Assembly (NCBI GenBank): GCA_013821455.1
Contig: JACDGS010000002.1
Span: 1-32,300 of the forward strand
Direction of reading: 5' to 3'
DNA from: Chthoniobacterales bacterium
Lineage (GTDB): Bacteria > Verrucomicrobiota > Verrucomicrobiia > Chthoniobacterales > UBA10450
DNA: 32,300 nucleotides
The notes under the pieces: generated by a model
Told to the model about the DNA's origin: nothing
Databases searched by the model: none
Seen by the model: only the letters and a program-made list of their open reading frames with translations
Program-made: the position numbers and the translations under genes
Shown here: piece by piece, positions 24,664 to 32,300 of the stretch
Numbering within the stretch: the first letter of the stretch is position 1
Layout: every line of letters begins with the position of its first letter

Positions 24664-25380
24664 CTTGTTTCGTCGCGAGAAACGCAGGCCGACAATCTGC
24701 AGGATGAACTCTCCGTATTGGCGCAGCGTCACTTTGCTCCCGCCGATTACTCGCTCGCGGAAAACGTAAGGAACCTCTTTGATTTCGCGGAAGCGTCCCG
24801 TCGCGAGGACGTCGAGAAGGATTTTGTAGCCGAGTGGATTGATGCGCGTGAGATCCAACGCAGAGGCGCGCACAAGGAAGAGCCCGCTCATGGGGTCGGT
24901 TACCTTTCGTGCTTCGGGGACGAGAATGAATGCGAGCGCCTGGGCGCCGCGCGAGAGCGCCCGGCGCGACCATTTCCAATCGCTCACGCCGCCGCCTGGA
25001 AGATGGCGCGTTCCTAGCGCGAGGTCCGCGCCGGCTTGCATCGCCGCGAGGAGCGGCGCGATGACCGGCGGCGGATGTTGCAGGTCGGCGTCGATCACGC
25101 CCCAAATTTCGCCGCGCGCGATTTTCCAACCGGCCACAACGGCAGAAGAAAGTCCGCGCGCCGATTGACGTCGCAGGACGCGCACCTGCTCAAGCCTCAC
25201 ACCTATTTTTTCGGCGAGTTCCCAAGTGCGATCGGGGCTGTCGTCATCCACGACGATCAATTCGTAGCGACGCGCGATTTCGCGATCGAGAATCGAGCAC
25301 AACTCCACGATGAGCGGTTCGATATTTCCGCTCTCGTTGAAGGTCGGGATAACAAGCGAAAGGAGGATGTCCGACGGCAT
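24646..25380 (-). CDS. GT2 glycosyltransferase, polyprenol-phosphate sugar synthase (DPM1-like)
   Basis: This 244-aa GT-A fold enzyme resembles dolichol/polyprenol-phosphate mannose synthase. The N-terminus has LSLVIPTFNESGNI, then ELIVVDDDSPDRTWE and the DXD-like GVIDADLQHPP. Further on are GTRHLPGGGVSDWKWSRR and DPMSGLFLVR, all family hallmarks. The C-terminus has no membrane helices, as in the soluble DPM1 type. It makes a lipid-linked sugar, and the GT-C enzyme encoded 27 bases upstream is a likely user of that donor. No Shine-Dalgarno was identified. The sugar cannot be fixed from sequence. Confidence 0.88.
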   Translation of the reverse strand: MPSDILLSLVIPTFNESGNIEPLIVELCSILDREIARRYELIVVDDDSPDRTWELAEKIGVRLEQVRVLRRQSARGLSSAVVAGWKIARGEIWGVIDADLQHPPPVIAPLLAAMQAGADLALGTRHLPGGGVSDWKWSRRALSRGAQALAFILVPEARKVTDPMSGLFLVRASALDLTRINPLGYKILLDVLATGRFREIKEVPYVFRERVIGGSKVTLRQYGEFILQIVGLRFSRRNKLPPLS

Positions 25381-25407
25381 ACTAAAATGAGCGGTGCTGC
25401 GGACCGG

Positions 25408-27111
25408 CTAATTTCCCGACGTCGCGCGACGACGTTCCAGGATGCTGATGCGCCCGTCGAGGAAATCAATTTTCCTCGGGTAGAAGAAGCGCGAAACCGC
25501 CGGCAGATCCTGATCGAACCTCACCGAGTAAGGAAAGCGCTCCGCCAGCAACTGCGCGTAATACTTTTGCGCGACTGAGGTCGGCATCTTCAAATCCGGA
25601 GCATAGACGGTGACGAAATCCGGATGGCGCTCTAGCAAAGCCGCCTCGGTAAAAACCTGTTCGTTAGGCTCGCCTTCCGCAAGCCGCTCCGCTTCAATCC
25701 AGCGATTGCCTTTGAGGATGCGCCCGAAAAGTTCCGAGCGGCCGGTGACCGACGGCATGCGCAAATCGACGCCCCGACCCGGACGCACGTTCGTTAGGTT
25801 CGGGTCGCCCACTTTCAGCTCTACCAGGTTCAGCGTCTCGAGTTTCGACCAACGTGGACTGCGCGGACTCGACTCGATGATCTTGCCGCGCGCGTTGTGC
25901 TGGAGCAGCCAGGTTTGCGCAGCGAGTCGCGGGTCGCTTGCGAAACGCTGGCCGACCATCGCCGAGCAAATCGCGTTGTAACAAATCACCGGAGCGAGCA
26001 GCGCGTAAAGCCAACGGCGTCGCGCTTCCATCTGCGCGAGAAACGGCCCGGCCATGAGGATGACAAACGGCACAACCGGGAGAACGAAACGCGAAGGCAG
26101 TCGCGCAAACGCTCCGATTTTCAAATAATACAAAACGAAAAAGCTGGCCATGAGGAGAAAGCCGGCGACGCGCTCGCGGCGGCGCCACCGGGGATTCGCC
26201 ACCAACGCGAGCGAGGCGAGAACCAGAACCCAAAGGACGATCGTCCCGGGCCAGCCGAGAATTTCCGAAAACTGCCGCAGGAATAGCCCATACCCGTAGC
26301 CGTGCTGACCGCCGTAAACGGGCGTCACTTCGTAGTTATACATGAAGTCGGCGAGGAAGCGTTTCGACTCGATCACCGCGTAAGGATTGCCCATGAGAAA
26401 TCCTATGGGCACCAGCGCCACGCCGAGAATTACGCGCCAATCGAAAAACGCGCGGCGGAACGAGGTGCAGTTAGGCGAAAGCCAGTGCGCCAGCGGGATC
26501 AGAATGCCGGCGGCGAGTCCGTTATATTTGGTGGCGGTCGTTAGGCCAACAAGCAAGCCGGCCCAAACGTAATCGCGCGTCTTGCCGCGCTGCACGATGC
26601 GTTGCGCAAAAAAGAGCGAAGCGAAAAGGAAAAAGAGCAGCGGCGAATCGCAGGAGAGAAAGTGCGCCGAAACAACAAAGCCTGCAGAAGTGCCAAGGAA
26701 AAGCGCGCTCACTCGCGCCGCCAACAGTCCGAAGAAACGCAAGCTGATCACGTAACCAAAAACGATTGTGCCCAGAAAAAGAAGCAGCACGAGAAGGCGC
26801 GAGCCCATGAGCCGCACGTGATTCCACTCTTGTTTCGTGCCGGTAAATCGTTCGGTGATCGTCTCAGCGGCCTGCACCGGAAGGAGAACCACGAAGTGAT
26901 TCAGGTAAGTGTCGAACGGCGGCTTCTGAAAAAAGGTTGGTCGCAATCCATCGAGATCGCGCATCGCCATTTGGTCGCGATTCCAGTCTTCCACCCGCCC
27001 CCATCCCATTCCGCGGAGACAGAAAAGCGCAGCCGCGAGGAGGATCGCGGCCAGCCACGGGTCGATCGAGCGCGCGACTCGCCGCCAACTCTGTCCGGCG
27101 CTGTTCTTCAT
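25408..27111 (-). CDS. GT-C (PMT/ArnT-like) membrane glycosyltransferase
   Basis: This 567-aa protein has about ten to twelve hydrophobic helices and a C-terminal soluble region of ~150 residues. The first external loop has the acidic pair typical of GT-C enzymes (GWGRVEDWNRDQMAMRDLDG), and KPPFDTYLNH matches the K-P-P part of the PMT_2/ArnT family. Such enzymes move a sugar from a polyprenyl-phosphate donor to protein, lipid A or glycan outside the membrane. The DPM1-like gene next to it is the natural donor synthase. The acceptor is unknown. Three motif copies (25661, 26538 and the variant 25791) lie inside. Confidence 0.83.
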   Translation of the reverse strand: MKNSAGQSWRRVARSIDPWLAAILLAAALFCLRGMGWGRVEDWNRDQMAMRDLDGLRPTFFQKPPFDTYLNHFVVLLPVQAAETITERFTGTKQEWNHVRLMGSRLLVLLLFLGTIVFGYVISLRFFGLLAARVSALFLGTSAGFVVSAHFLSCDSPLLFFLFASLFFAQRIVQRGKTRDYVWAGLLVGLTTATKYNGLAAGILIPLAHWLSPNCTSFRRAFFDWRVILGVALVPIGFLMGNPYAVIESKRFLADFMYNYEVTPVYGGQHGYGYGLFLRQFSEILGWPGTIVLWVLVLASLALVANPRWRRRERVAGFLLMASFFVLYYLKIGAFARLPSRFVLPVVPFVILMAGPFLAQMEARRRWLYALLAPVICYNAICSAMVGQRFASDPRLAAQTWLLQHNARGKIIESSPRSPRWSKLETLNLVELKVGDPNLTNVRPGRGVDLRMPSVTGRSELFGRILKGNRWIEAERLAEGEPNEQVFTEAALLERHPDFVTVYAPDLKMPTSVAQKYYAQLLAERFPYSVRFDQDLPAVSRFFYPRKIDFLDGRISILERRRATSGN

Positions 27112-27167
27112 GCTTTTTGCAGCGCGCCTAATGATTTCAGTTCCGGCCTAACGAATCGGCCTGAAGG

Positions 27168-27365
27168 TTATTGTCCCGGCACGTGCGGCAAAGTGGCTTC
27201 GTCCGGTACGTCGAGCGGATTGGGGCCCGCGGGCGTGCCGGAAAGCGTCGCGGGATGATCGAGCTGCTGCTCTTCGCCGGAAGGCAGATCGGGCGCGAAC
27301 GAAGCGCAACCCGCGAAAACCACCAACGCGCCGATCCCCATGCCCCACGCAAAAGCTCGCTTCAT
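27168..27365 (-). CDS. Small predicted lipoprotein
   Basis: This 65-aa protein has a signal peptide with a clear lipobox, LVVFAGC, ending at Cys20. The mature part is about 46 residues, acidic and rich in Pro, with no recognised domain. The start is fixed by a strong GAGGAGGAG Shine-Dalgarno 12 bases upstream. Two longer readings in other frames here are shadows. It probably lies in the same transcript as the genes on either side. Confidence 0.75.
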   Translation of the reverse strand: MKRAFAWGMGIGALVVFAGCASFAPDLPSGEEQQLDHPATLSGTPAGPNPLDVPDEATLPHVPGQ

Positions 27366-27377
27366 TCCGGGAAGTAA

Positions 27378-27386
27378 CTCCTCCTC
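27378..27386 (-). promoter_or_regulatory. Ribosome binding site of the small lipoprotein
   Basis: GAGGAGGAG on the minus strand, 12 bases before the ATG at 27365. Strong sites of this kind are rare in the window, and it supports this short gene as real. Confidence 0.6.
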
Positions 27387-27422
27387 TGCGAGTCAGCAAC
27401 CGGCGCGATTTCCTCGGAACGG

Positions 27423-28127
27423 CTACGGCTTCACGCGCGGTGCGTCCATCAACGCGAGGATGCGATTTCTCTTGGCGTCGTAGTCGAGCGAACGGAACTG
27501 CCGAATTTCTTCCAAACGTCGCAGGCCATTTATCGTGTCGAGGAAACGGGTGTAGGACGAGGCAAGCTCCGTCGTTTCTAGATAGCGTCCGCGCAAATTA
27601 TGGTCGCGAAAAGCGCCCGGATTCTGCGCCTCGAAAAGATGGAAACGCAGCCAGCGCCGGTCAGCGCGCGAGACGCGTTGCGTCTTGCGAAAAAACGCGA
27701 CGAAGAGAAGCAGCACCAGATAAGTATCGACCCGCGCCTGCAATTCGAGATCGCGCGCGAAATCCTCCGCTTCGATCCGGCGCTCGCCCTTGCGAAACTG
27801 CAAAGCAGCGTGCAGCGCGTGGTTGATTTCCTCCACGAACATGATGAGCGAGCGGATGTTTCGATTCGTTAGGCCAGCGCGCGGGTCGTGTTGCTCGAGC
27901 TGGTCGATGAGCCAGCGCGAATAATAAATCCCGACGTAAAGCTGGTCGTCCGCCGTCCGCAGAAAGGTGCGCGCCAATTCGCTCAGCTCGCGCGCGGAGG
28001 CGCCGGCGAGTTTCGTCAACTGCCGGCAGCGTCGTTGATCGATCAGGCAATCCTCGAGATTGATCCCGACCTGCGCGTAGGTGCGCTCGAAGAGCCGCTG
28101 GATTTGGCTGAAGAGCGTTTCGTTCAC
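27423..28127 (-). CDS. Hypothetical protein, second of an overlapping pair
   Basis: This 234-aa, mostly helical and highly charged protein starts at a GTG that overlaps the stop of the upstream gene (GTGA). One hydrophobic stretch, DTYLVLLLFVAFF (about 145-157), could be a buried or membrane helix. Other regions are Arg- and Glu-rich (ERRIEAEDFARDLELQARVD, FLDTINGLRRLEEIRQFRSLDY). I recognise no family. Coupled translation with the preceding gene, and shared helical character, suggest the two form one complex. A start further in is unlikely given the overlap. Confidence 0.65.
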   Translation of the reverse strand: MNETLFSQIQRLFERTYAQVGINLEDCLIDQRRCRQLTKLAGASARELSELARTFLRTADDQLYVGIYYSRWLIDQLEQHDPRAGLTNRNIRSLIMFVEEINHALHAALQFRKGERRIEAEDFARDLELQARVDTYLVLLLFVAFFRKTQRVSRADRRWLRFHLFEAQNPGAFRDHNLRGRYLETTELASSYTRFLDTINGLRRLEEIRQFRSLDYDAKRNRILALMDAPRVKP

Positions 28128-28816
28128 AAGAGCAGCGACGCGCTTCCGTCATCGTCCAGGTTGAGCAACTCATCCGAGAGATGATTGAGCGCGAGCCGGA
28201 CTTCGTGAAAGCGATCGGCCAGCTCTTCGAAAACGTCGTTCAACTCGCAGCGGCGCGCGGTCGAATGGGAAGCAACCAACTGAAAATTGGTGCGGCCAAT
28301 GTTCTCGTAAAATTCCAGGTCCGGCGCGCCGCGGCGGCTGCGGCGCTGCGTGTTCTCGTGAAAGATTCCGCTGACAAAAAGGGAGTAGTTCCCGACGTGC
28401 GCCCGCAGCAAAAAAGTTTCCGCGGAGTTCGCGCGTGAGAGAGCGATGAGCATGTCGGAAACGTATTGGCGGCCGTCGCCTTCAGCTCCGTGCGGCGCGC
28501 GCAGTCCGTTTGCGCGCGAAAAGGTTTCCAGCAACGAAGCAACGTAATCGCAGAGTTTGCGATCCGTTAGGCCGGCCCGGCGCAGGACGTGGCGCGCCAG
28601 CACATAAAAATAAAACGCGGACGAGATCGCGAGCTGGCCGCCGTGACAGAGAATCGCCTCCACGATCCGCGGCTGGTCGAGCACGGCGTCGCGCGCGGAC
28701 TCGTCACCGAGGAGATCGACGAGTGAGACGGATTCGTTAGGCGAACGCGCCAGCGTGCGCACGATGAATTGAAAATCCGCTGCCGTGAACCGCGCCCGAC
28801 AATTCGCCGTGATCAT
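28124..28816 (-). CDS. Hypothetical protein, first of an overlapping pair
   Basis: The chosen start is ATG 28816, giving 230 aa. A longer in-frame version reaches 29002, but it would run into the start of the divergent regulator and its extra residues look non-coding. The protein is helical, with conserved-looking segments FTAADFQFIVRTLARSP, HGGQLAISSAFYFYVLARHVL and ELADRFHEVRLALNHLSDELL. No catalytic or membrane motif is seen and I recognise no family. It is divergently arranged from a sigma-54 response regulator, so joint regulation is possible but unproven. Confidence 0.65.
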   Translation of the reverse strand: MITANCRARFTAADFQFIVRTLARSPNESVSLVDLLGDESARDAVLDQPRIVEAILCHGGQLAISSAFYFYVLARHVLRRAGLTDRKLCDYVASLLETFSRANGLRAPHGAEGDGRQYVSDMLIALSRANSAETFLLRAHVGNYSLFVSGIFHENTQRRSRRGAPDLEFYENIGRTNFQLVASHSTARRCELNDVFEELADRFHEVRLALNHLSDELLNLDDDGSASLLL

Positions 28817-28913
28817 CGGAAGCACATCATGAGCATCACGGGTGCCAGCAGGCAAGAATGAAATCTCCCGACGCGCGAGGTTCCCCTTCAGATTCCAGGC
28901 TGTTGGGGTCGGT

Positions 28914-28942
28914 TTGGCGTCACACGAAACGGCGGCTAAAGT
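28914..28942 (+). promoter_or_regulatory. Candidate promoter of the response regulator gene
   Basis: TTGGCG (28914-28919) and TAAAGT (28937-28942) are 17 bases apart, 21 bases before the ATG at 28964. It lies in the ~147-base divergent gap. No sigma-54 -24/-12 site was recognised there. Confidence 0.4.
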
Positions 28943-28963
28943 CTCGGCGTTTCGCACTGCCCG

Positions 28964-30400
28964 ATGCAACCCACTGTTCTCATCGTCGATGACGAAAAAC
29001 ACACCCGCGACGGTTTGCGGAGTTTGTTAGGCAACGAATACGACACTTACGTCGCGGCCGATATTCAAAGCGCGCTCGACGTCCTCGAGCGCGACGAGAT
29101 CGATGTCCTCATCACCGATCTGCGGCTCGGTGGCGAGGATGGGATGACGCTGATCGAGCGCGCGCTGAAACTCCCGCACGCGCCCGTTTGCATCATGATG
29201 ACGGCGTACGGTTCGGTCGATACCGCGGTCGAAGCGATGAAGCGCGGCGCCTACGATTTTGTGACCAAGCCGCTCAATCTCGACAAGGTGGAAATCCTCG
29301 TCGCGCGCGCGCTCGGCAGCCGCCGCCTCGAGCGCGAAAATCGTTCGCTCCGCAAACAAGTGGATGAACGTTTCGGGCTGGAAAATTTACTCGGCGACTC
29401 GGTCGCGTTGCGCGAGGTGCTCGATACCATTCGGCAGGTTGCGCCTTCCTCCGCAAACATTTTGCTCGAAGGCGAAAGCGGCACAGGCAAGGAACTGGCG
29501 GCGCACGCGATTCACAATCTCAGCCGCCGGCACAACGGAAAATTTGTGACCGTGCATTGCGCCGCGCTTTCGCCGCAACTGCTCGAAAGCGAATTATTCG
29601 GCCACGAGCGCGGCGCGTTCACCGGCGCGCACGAGCGCCGCATCGGCCGCTTCGAACAAGCGAACGGCGGCACGATTTTCCTCGATGAAATCGGCGAAAT
29701 CGACGCGAGCACACAGGTGAAATTGCTCCGCGTGATCAGTGAGGAGCGCGCCTTCGAACGCGTGGGCGGGTCGCAGACTTTGCGTGCCGACATCCGCCTG
29801 ATCGCCGCGACAAACAAGAATCTCGAAAAGATGGTGAGCGAGGAAAAATTTCGCGACGATCTCTACTTTCGACTCAACGTGGTGAAGATCACGATGCCGC
29901 CGTTGCGCGCGCGCAAGGAAGACATTCCGCTTCTCGTCCGTTCGTTTTTGCGGCATTTCTCACGCGCGAATGAGCGCGACGTTCTCGACATCACCGCCGA
30001 CGCGATGAACACGTTGATCACTTACGACTGGCCCGGAAATGTGCGTGAGCTGCGTACGGCAATCGAGCACGGCGTCGTCATGGCGACGGGCGCGAAGGTG
30101 ACGTTGCGCGATTTGCCGCCGGCCGTCCGACAGGCGGGAGGCGCCGCTTTGCCTGCGGGCGTTGCGCGCGTGAAAGCCTTTGACGAAAAAGCCAGTCCGC
30201 TCGATCTCCACGCCACGGAACAGCGCGTGATTTTGCAAGCGCTCTCCGCGACTAAAGGGAATATCACCGCCGCCGCAAAAAAGCTCGGCATCAGCCGGCG
30301 GACGCTGCACCGCAAAATCAACGAGATGAACGCCTGCCAGGATCGGTCTGAAAACAGTGGTGAAACCCTTCAGCTCGAAAGCGAAAGCCGGTCACACTGA
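28964..30400 (+). CDS. Sigma-54-dependent response regulator (NtrC family)
   Basis: This 478-aa protein has the full NtrC layout. A receiver domain (about 4-120) has the acidic pocket D9-D10, phospho-acceptor D52 (LITDLRL), T79 region (MMTAYGS) and the K of FVTKPL. The AAA+ domain (about 142-370) has Walker A GESGTGKE at 170-177 and the sigma-54 contact loop GAFTGA at 217-222. Its Walker B region is GGTIFLDEIGEID. A C-terminal Fis-type helix-turn-helix includes NITAAAKKLGISRRTLHRKI. It would activate sigma-54 promoters when phosphorylated. No sensor kinase is encoded in the window. The gene contains no exact copy of the iterated motif, only TTGTTAGGC at 29024. Confidence 0.95.
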   Translation: MQPTVLIVDDEKHTRDGLRSLLGNEYDTYVAADIQSALDVLERDEIDVLITDLRLGGEDGMTLIERALKLPHAPVCIMMTAYGSVDTAVEAMKRGAYDFVTKPLNLDKVEILVARALGSRRLERENRSLRKQVDERFGLENLLGDSVALREVLDTIRQVAPSSANILLEGESGTGKELAAHAIHNLSRRHNGKFVTVHCAALSPQLLESELFGHERGAFTGAHERRIGRFEQANGGTIFLDEIGEIDASTQVKLLRVISEERAFERVGGSQTLRADIRLIAATNKNLEKMVSEEKFRDDLYFRLNVVKITMPPLRARKEDIPLLVRSFLRHFSRANERDVLDITADAMNTLITYDWPGNVRELRTAIEHGVVMATGAKVTLRDLPPAVRQAGGAALPAGVARVKAFDEKASPLDLHATEQRVILQALSATKGNITAAAKKLGISRRTLHRKINEMNACQDRSENSGETLQLESESRSH

Positions 30401-30451
30401 TGAATCGGCTGCCCTTCGACATCGTCGTCAGGACCTCATCGTTCTCCGCCC

Positions 30452-32191
30452 ATGCCCGGTAGCGCGAACGCGATTCAGCGTCTCATCCACGGCCTCGAAA
30501 TGGGCGGTGCGGCGGTTTGGGTGCGGCGCGCTCTCACTGCACTGGCGATCCTCGCGCTCGCACTTTTTTATTTGGTGCATGAGTTCCGCGGACTTGCTTC
30601 GTCACAGGGAATGGACCAGGCGCAAATCGGCCGCGAGCTGCTGCACGGACACGGCTGGGCGACGAAGTTTGCGCGACCGCTCGCGATCGGGCAGGCGCAA
30701 CGCCACGGGAAAAATCCCGCGGCGAAAGTGTGGGTCGATACTTACAACGCGCCACTGCCGCCGTTGGTCGATGCGATCGCACTGCTCACTGTGAAAGCTC
30801 GTCTCAAGATGACACCGAGCGACGTCATTTATGCGGGCGATAGAGCGATCGCGGCGATGTCCATCCTGCTCTTCCTCGCAGCGGTGACCGTTTTATTCTT
30901 TACCGCGCGAAGGCTTTTCGACCAGCGACTCGCGCTCCTCAGTTGCGGGCTGGTTTTGGTCTGCGACACGCTCTGGCAATACACGCTCTCGGGTTTGCCG
31001 CAGATGCTGCTGCTCTTTCTTTTCAATCTCACAATTTATCTGCTCGTGCGGGCGATCGAGGCGCAGAGCGAAGGGCGCTCCGTCGGTCTTTGGCTCGCCG
31101 CGGCCGGCGTGGGCTTTGGGCTGCTGGCGCTTTCAAATGCCCTAACGATTTGGATTTTTCTTCCGGCCCTGGCTTTTTGTGGCTTCTATTTTCGGCCGCG
31201 CATTTGGGCCGCGCTCCTCGTCCTTCTGCCTTTCGTCCTTCTCTACACTCCCTGGTTGATCCGCAATTATCTCGTCTCCGGTAATCCCGCTGGCCTCGCC
31301 TTCTACGCGCTCTTCGACAAGATCGGGATGAGCGAAGCCGCCCACATGCGACACACCGCGGTCAACTTTTCCGGCATGTCCCTCCGTTTTTGGTCCGACA
31401 AAATCAGCGGTAACATCGTCGATCAACTCGGCGGCATTCTGCGTTACCTCGGCGGGAGCGTGGTCGCGCTTTTTTTCTTTGCCACTCTGCTCCATCCCTT
31501 CCGGCGCGTGGAGACCGCCGCAATGCGCTGGCTCGTGCTCGTGATGTGGTGCGGCGCGCTCGCGGGTATGGCGGTTTATGGAATCCCGGAGGAACAGGGA
31601 ATGGCCGCGAATCAGCTCCATCTTCTTTTCATCCCGGTCATGACCGCGTTTGGACTGGCGTTTTTGCTCGTGCAATGGCAGCGCTTCGGGATCGAATACC
31701 GCGTGGCGCGCATCGGTTTTCTCACCTTGCTCTTTCTCATTTGTGGCATCCCGATCCTTGTCACCGCTTTTTTTTCTTCATCGCGACAAAGCATCCGCTG
31801 GCCTCCGTATCTGCCGCCTTATATCGCGGTCATCGGCGGTTGGATGCAGCCTAACGAGATCACTGCGACCGACATGCCGTGGGCCGTCGCCTGGTATGCC
31901 GACCGGCGCGCGCTCTGGCTGCCGGATACGGTCCAGAGCTACGTCGAAGACAGCGACTACAACGTCCTCGGCAGTCCGATCAACGGCCTCTATCTCACCC
32001 CGATCAGCGGCAGTCAGAATTCTCTGCACGACATTCTGAAAGGCGACTATCGCGATTGGGCTTCGGTGATTTTGCGCAGTGTCGATCTGCAAAAATTCCC
32101 CCTGAAATGGGCCACGCTCGTCCTCGGTCTCGACAACGAATGCGTTTTCTTCAGCGACCACGACCGGCAGAAAACTCCTGCCCAACCATGA
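30452..32191 (+). CDS. Predicted GT-C-like membrane glycosyltransferase
   Basis: This 579-aa polytopic protein has about ten to twelve helices, an external loop after helix 1 (QGMDQAQIGRELLHG) and a NAPLPPLVDA segment in the place where GT-C enzymes have K-P-P. The C-terminal ~130 residues are soluble and look extracytoplasmic. Overall layout resembles the ArnT/PMT-like family and the minus-strand protein at 25408-27111, but the first-loop acidic pair is less clear, so the call is weaker. Fifty-one bases separate it from the regulator gene, and its stop overlaps glmM in ATGA. A role in envelope glycan building is inference. One motif copy at 31849 encodes Pro-Asn-Glu. Confidence 0.65.
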   Translation: MPGSANAIQRLIHGLEMGGAAVWVRRALTALAILALALFYLVHEFRGLASSQGMDQAQIGRELLHGHGWATKFARPLAIGQAQRHGKNPAAKVWVDTYNAPLPPLVDAIALLTVKARLKMTPSDVIYAGDRAIAAMSILLFLAAVTVLFFTARRLFDQRLALLSCGLVLVCDTLWQYTLSGLPQMLLLFLFNLTIYLLVRAIEAQSEGRSVGLWLAAAGVGFGLLALSNALTIWIFLPALAFCGFYFRPRIWAALLVLLPFVLLYTPWLIRNYLVSGNPAGLAFYALFDKIGMSEAAHMRHTAVNFSGMSLRFWSDKISGNIVDQLGGILRYLGGSVVALFFFATLLHPFRRVETAAMRWLVLVMWCGALAGMAVYGIPEEQGMAANQLHLLFIPVMTAFGLAFLLVQWQRFGIEYRVARIGFLTLLFLICGIPILVTAFFSSSRQSIRWPPYLPPYIAVIGGWMQPNEITATDMPWAVAWYADRRALWLPDTVQSYVEDSDYNVLGSPINGLYLTPISGSQNSLHDILKGDYRDWASVILRSVDLQKFPLKWATLVLGLDNECVFFSDHDRQKTPAQP

Positions 32192-32300
32192 GCGCGCCTT
32201 CCGCGAGAAAAATTTTCGGGACCGATGGCGTGCGCGGCGTGGCGAATGTCGAACCCGTCACCGCGAGACCGCGTTGAAACTTGGCCGTACTGCTGCGCAC
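32188..32300 (+). pseudogene. glmM: 5' end of phosphoglucosamine mutase, apparent frameshift
   Basis: The first codons read MSAPSARKIFGTDGVRGVANVEPVTA, the unmistakable GlmM start with its GTDGVRG motif. The enzyme makes glucosamine-1-phosphate for peptidoglycan and lipopolysaccharide. After VTA the frame runs into TGA at 32275-32277. Adding one G near 32264-32266 restores E-T-A-L-K-L-G-R-T-A-A-H, which matches the family. GlmM is normally essential, so a sequencing or assembly error is more likely than a true loss. The gene is cut by the window end. Confidence 0.8.

Larger units (their letters stand above)
34..31857. repeat. Dispersed iterated 9-mer TCGTTAGGC / GCCTAACGA
   Basis: Hand count of exact copies. 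Plus-strand TCGTTAGGC starts at 34, 52, 2381, 5704, 5905, 7184, 8100, 9356, 9975, 11412, 12996, 13917, 14639, 15917, 19005, 22740, 24113, 25661, 26538, 27866 and 28734 (21). GCCTAACGA starts at 916, 1126, 1137, 1363, 3231, 3593, 3843, 4446, 5072, 5963, 8660, 9596, 10554, 10585, 12556, 14007, 14148, 18015, 18248, 18487, 19941, 19959, 20806, 23972, 27146 and 31849 (26). Copies of the 8-mer CGTTAGGC with a different first base lie near 2393, 7737, 8781, 8792, 19323, 22823 and 28565. One-mismatch forms lie at 4827, 6125, 8081, 10288, 10700, 21382, 23280, 25791, 29024 and 31140. Fewer than one exact copy is expected by chance at this base composition. The function is unknown. Confidence 0.9.

Noticed and set aside
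28817-29002. N-terminal extension of the minus-strand gene ending at 28124
   Set aside because: It would overlap the start of the divergent regulator and cover the likely promoter region; the added residues look non-coding. ATG 28816 is preferred.
34-31857. Iterated 9-mer as a CRISPR repeat or transposon end
   Set aside because: It is only nine bases, irregularly spaced and mostly inside coding sequence, with no constant spacer length and no target duplications.

Overview
This is a high-GC bacterial segment, densely coding and mostly in tightly overlapping operons. I judge it to be from a Verrucomicrobiota-like soil or environmental lineage. That rests on the gene content (alternative complex III, a bufferin cluster, large palindromic repeats) and on remembered resemblance, not on a marker gene. 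No rRNA, tRNA, CRISPR array, transposase or phage gene was seen, and no gap between genes exceeds 300 bases. Bases 1-66 hold only two copies of the iterated motif described below.

Layout. 67-2367 is a bufferin-type (copper-related RiPP) operon, bufB-bufC-bufD; the precursor bufA would lie upstream of the window. 2374-4551 is a membrane class III adenylate cyclase. 4576-6971 encodes an exported thioredoxin-fold DUF255 protein and an exported MsrA, a plausible envelope thiol and methionine repair pair. 7256-11410 holds a cupin, a YagU-like membrane protein, a GMC oxidoreductase, and one reading frame that joins two glyoxalase-fold (VOC) domains to an aquaporin. 11641-23965 is a 12-kb respiratory operon: actABCDEF (alternative complex III, quinol:electron-acceptor oxidoreductase), a small anchored protein, a 61-aa ORF, a CcoN-like protein, a CcoO-like cytochrome c and another cytochrome c. 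The CcoN-like protein aligns with cbb3 oxidase subunit I but has lost all six histidines that bind heme and copper, so it cannot be an ordinary oxygen reductase.

The strand then switches. From 28816 down to 23995 on the minus strand lie two unknown proteins, a small lipoprotein, a GT-C glycosyltransferase, a DPM1-like GT2 enzyme and an AbrB/MazE-Doc toxin-antitoxin pair. A sigma-54 response regulator diverges at 28964, followed by a second GT-C-like membrane protein and the start of glmM, which carries an apparent one-base deletion.

Two layers of non-coding structure overlie the genes. First, the non-palindromic 9-mer TCGTTAGGC/GCCTAACGA occurs about 47 times by hand count, roughly once per 690 bases, inside genes in every stop-free frame as well as between genes. 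It resembles a DNA-uptake sequence or the cyanobacterial HIP1 motif. Second, at least five long palindromic elements (outer stem plus inner hairpins) sit at gene junctions; two of them are read in frame as the 5' end of a coding sequence.
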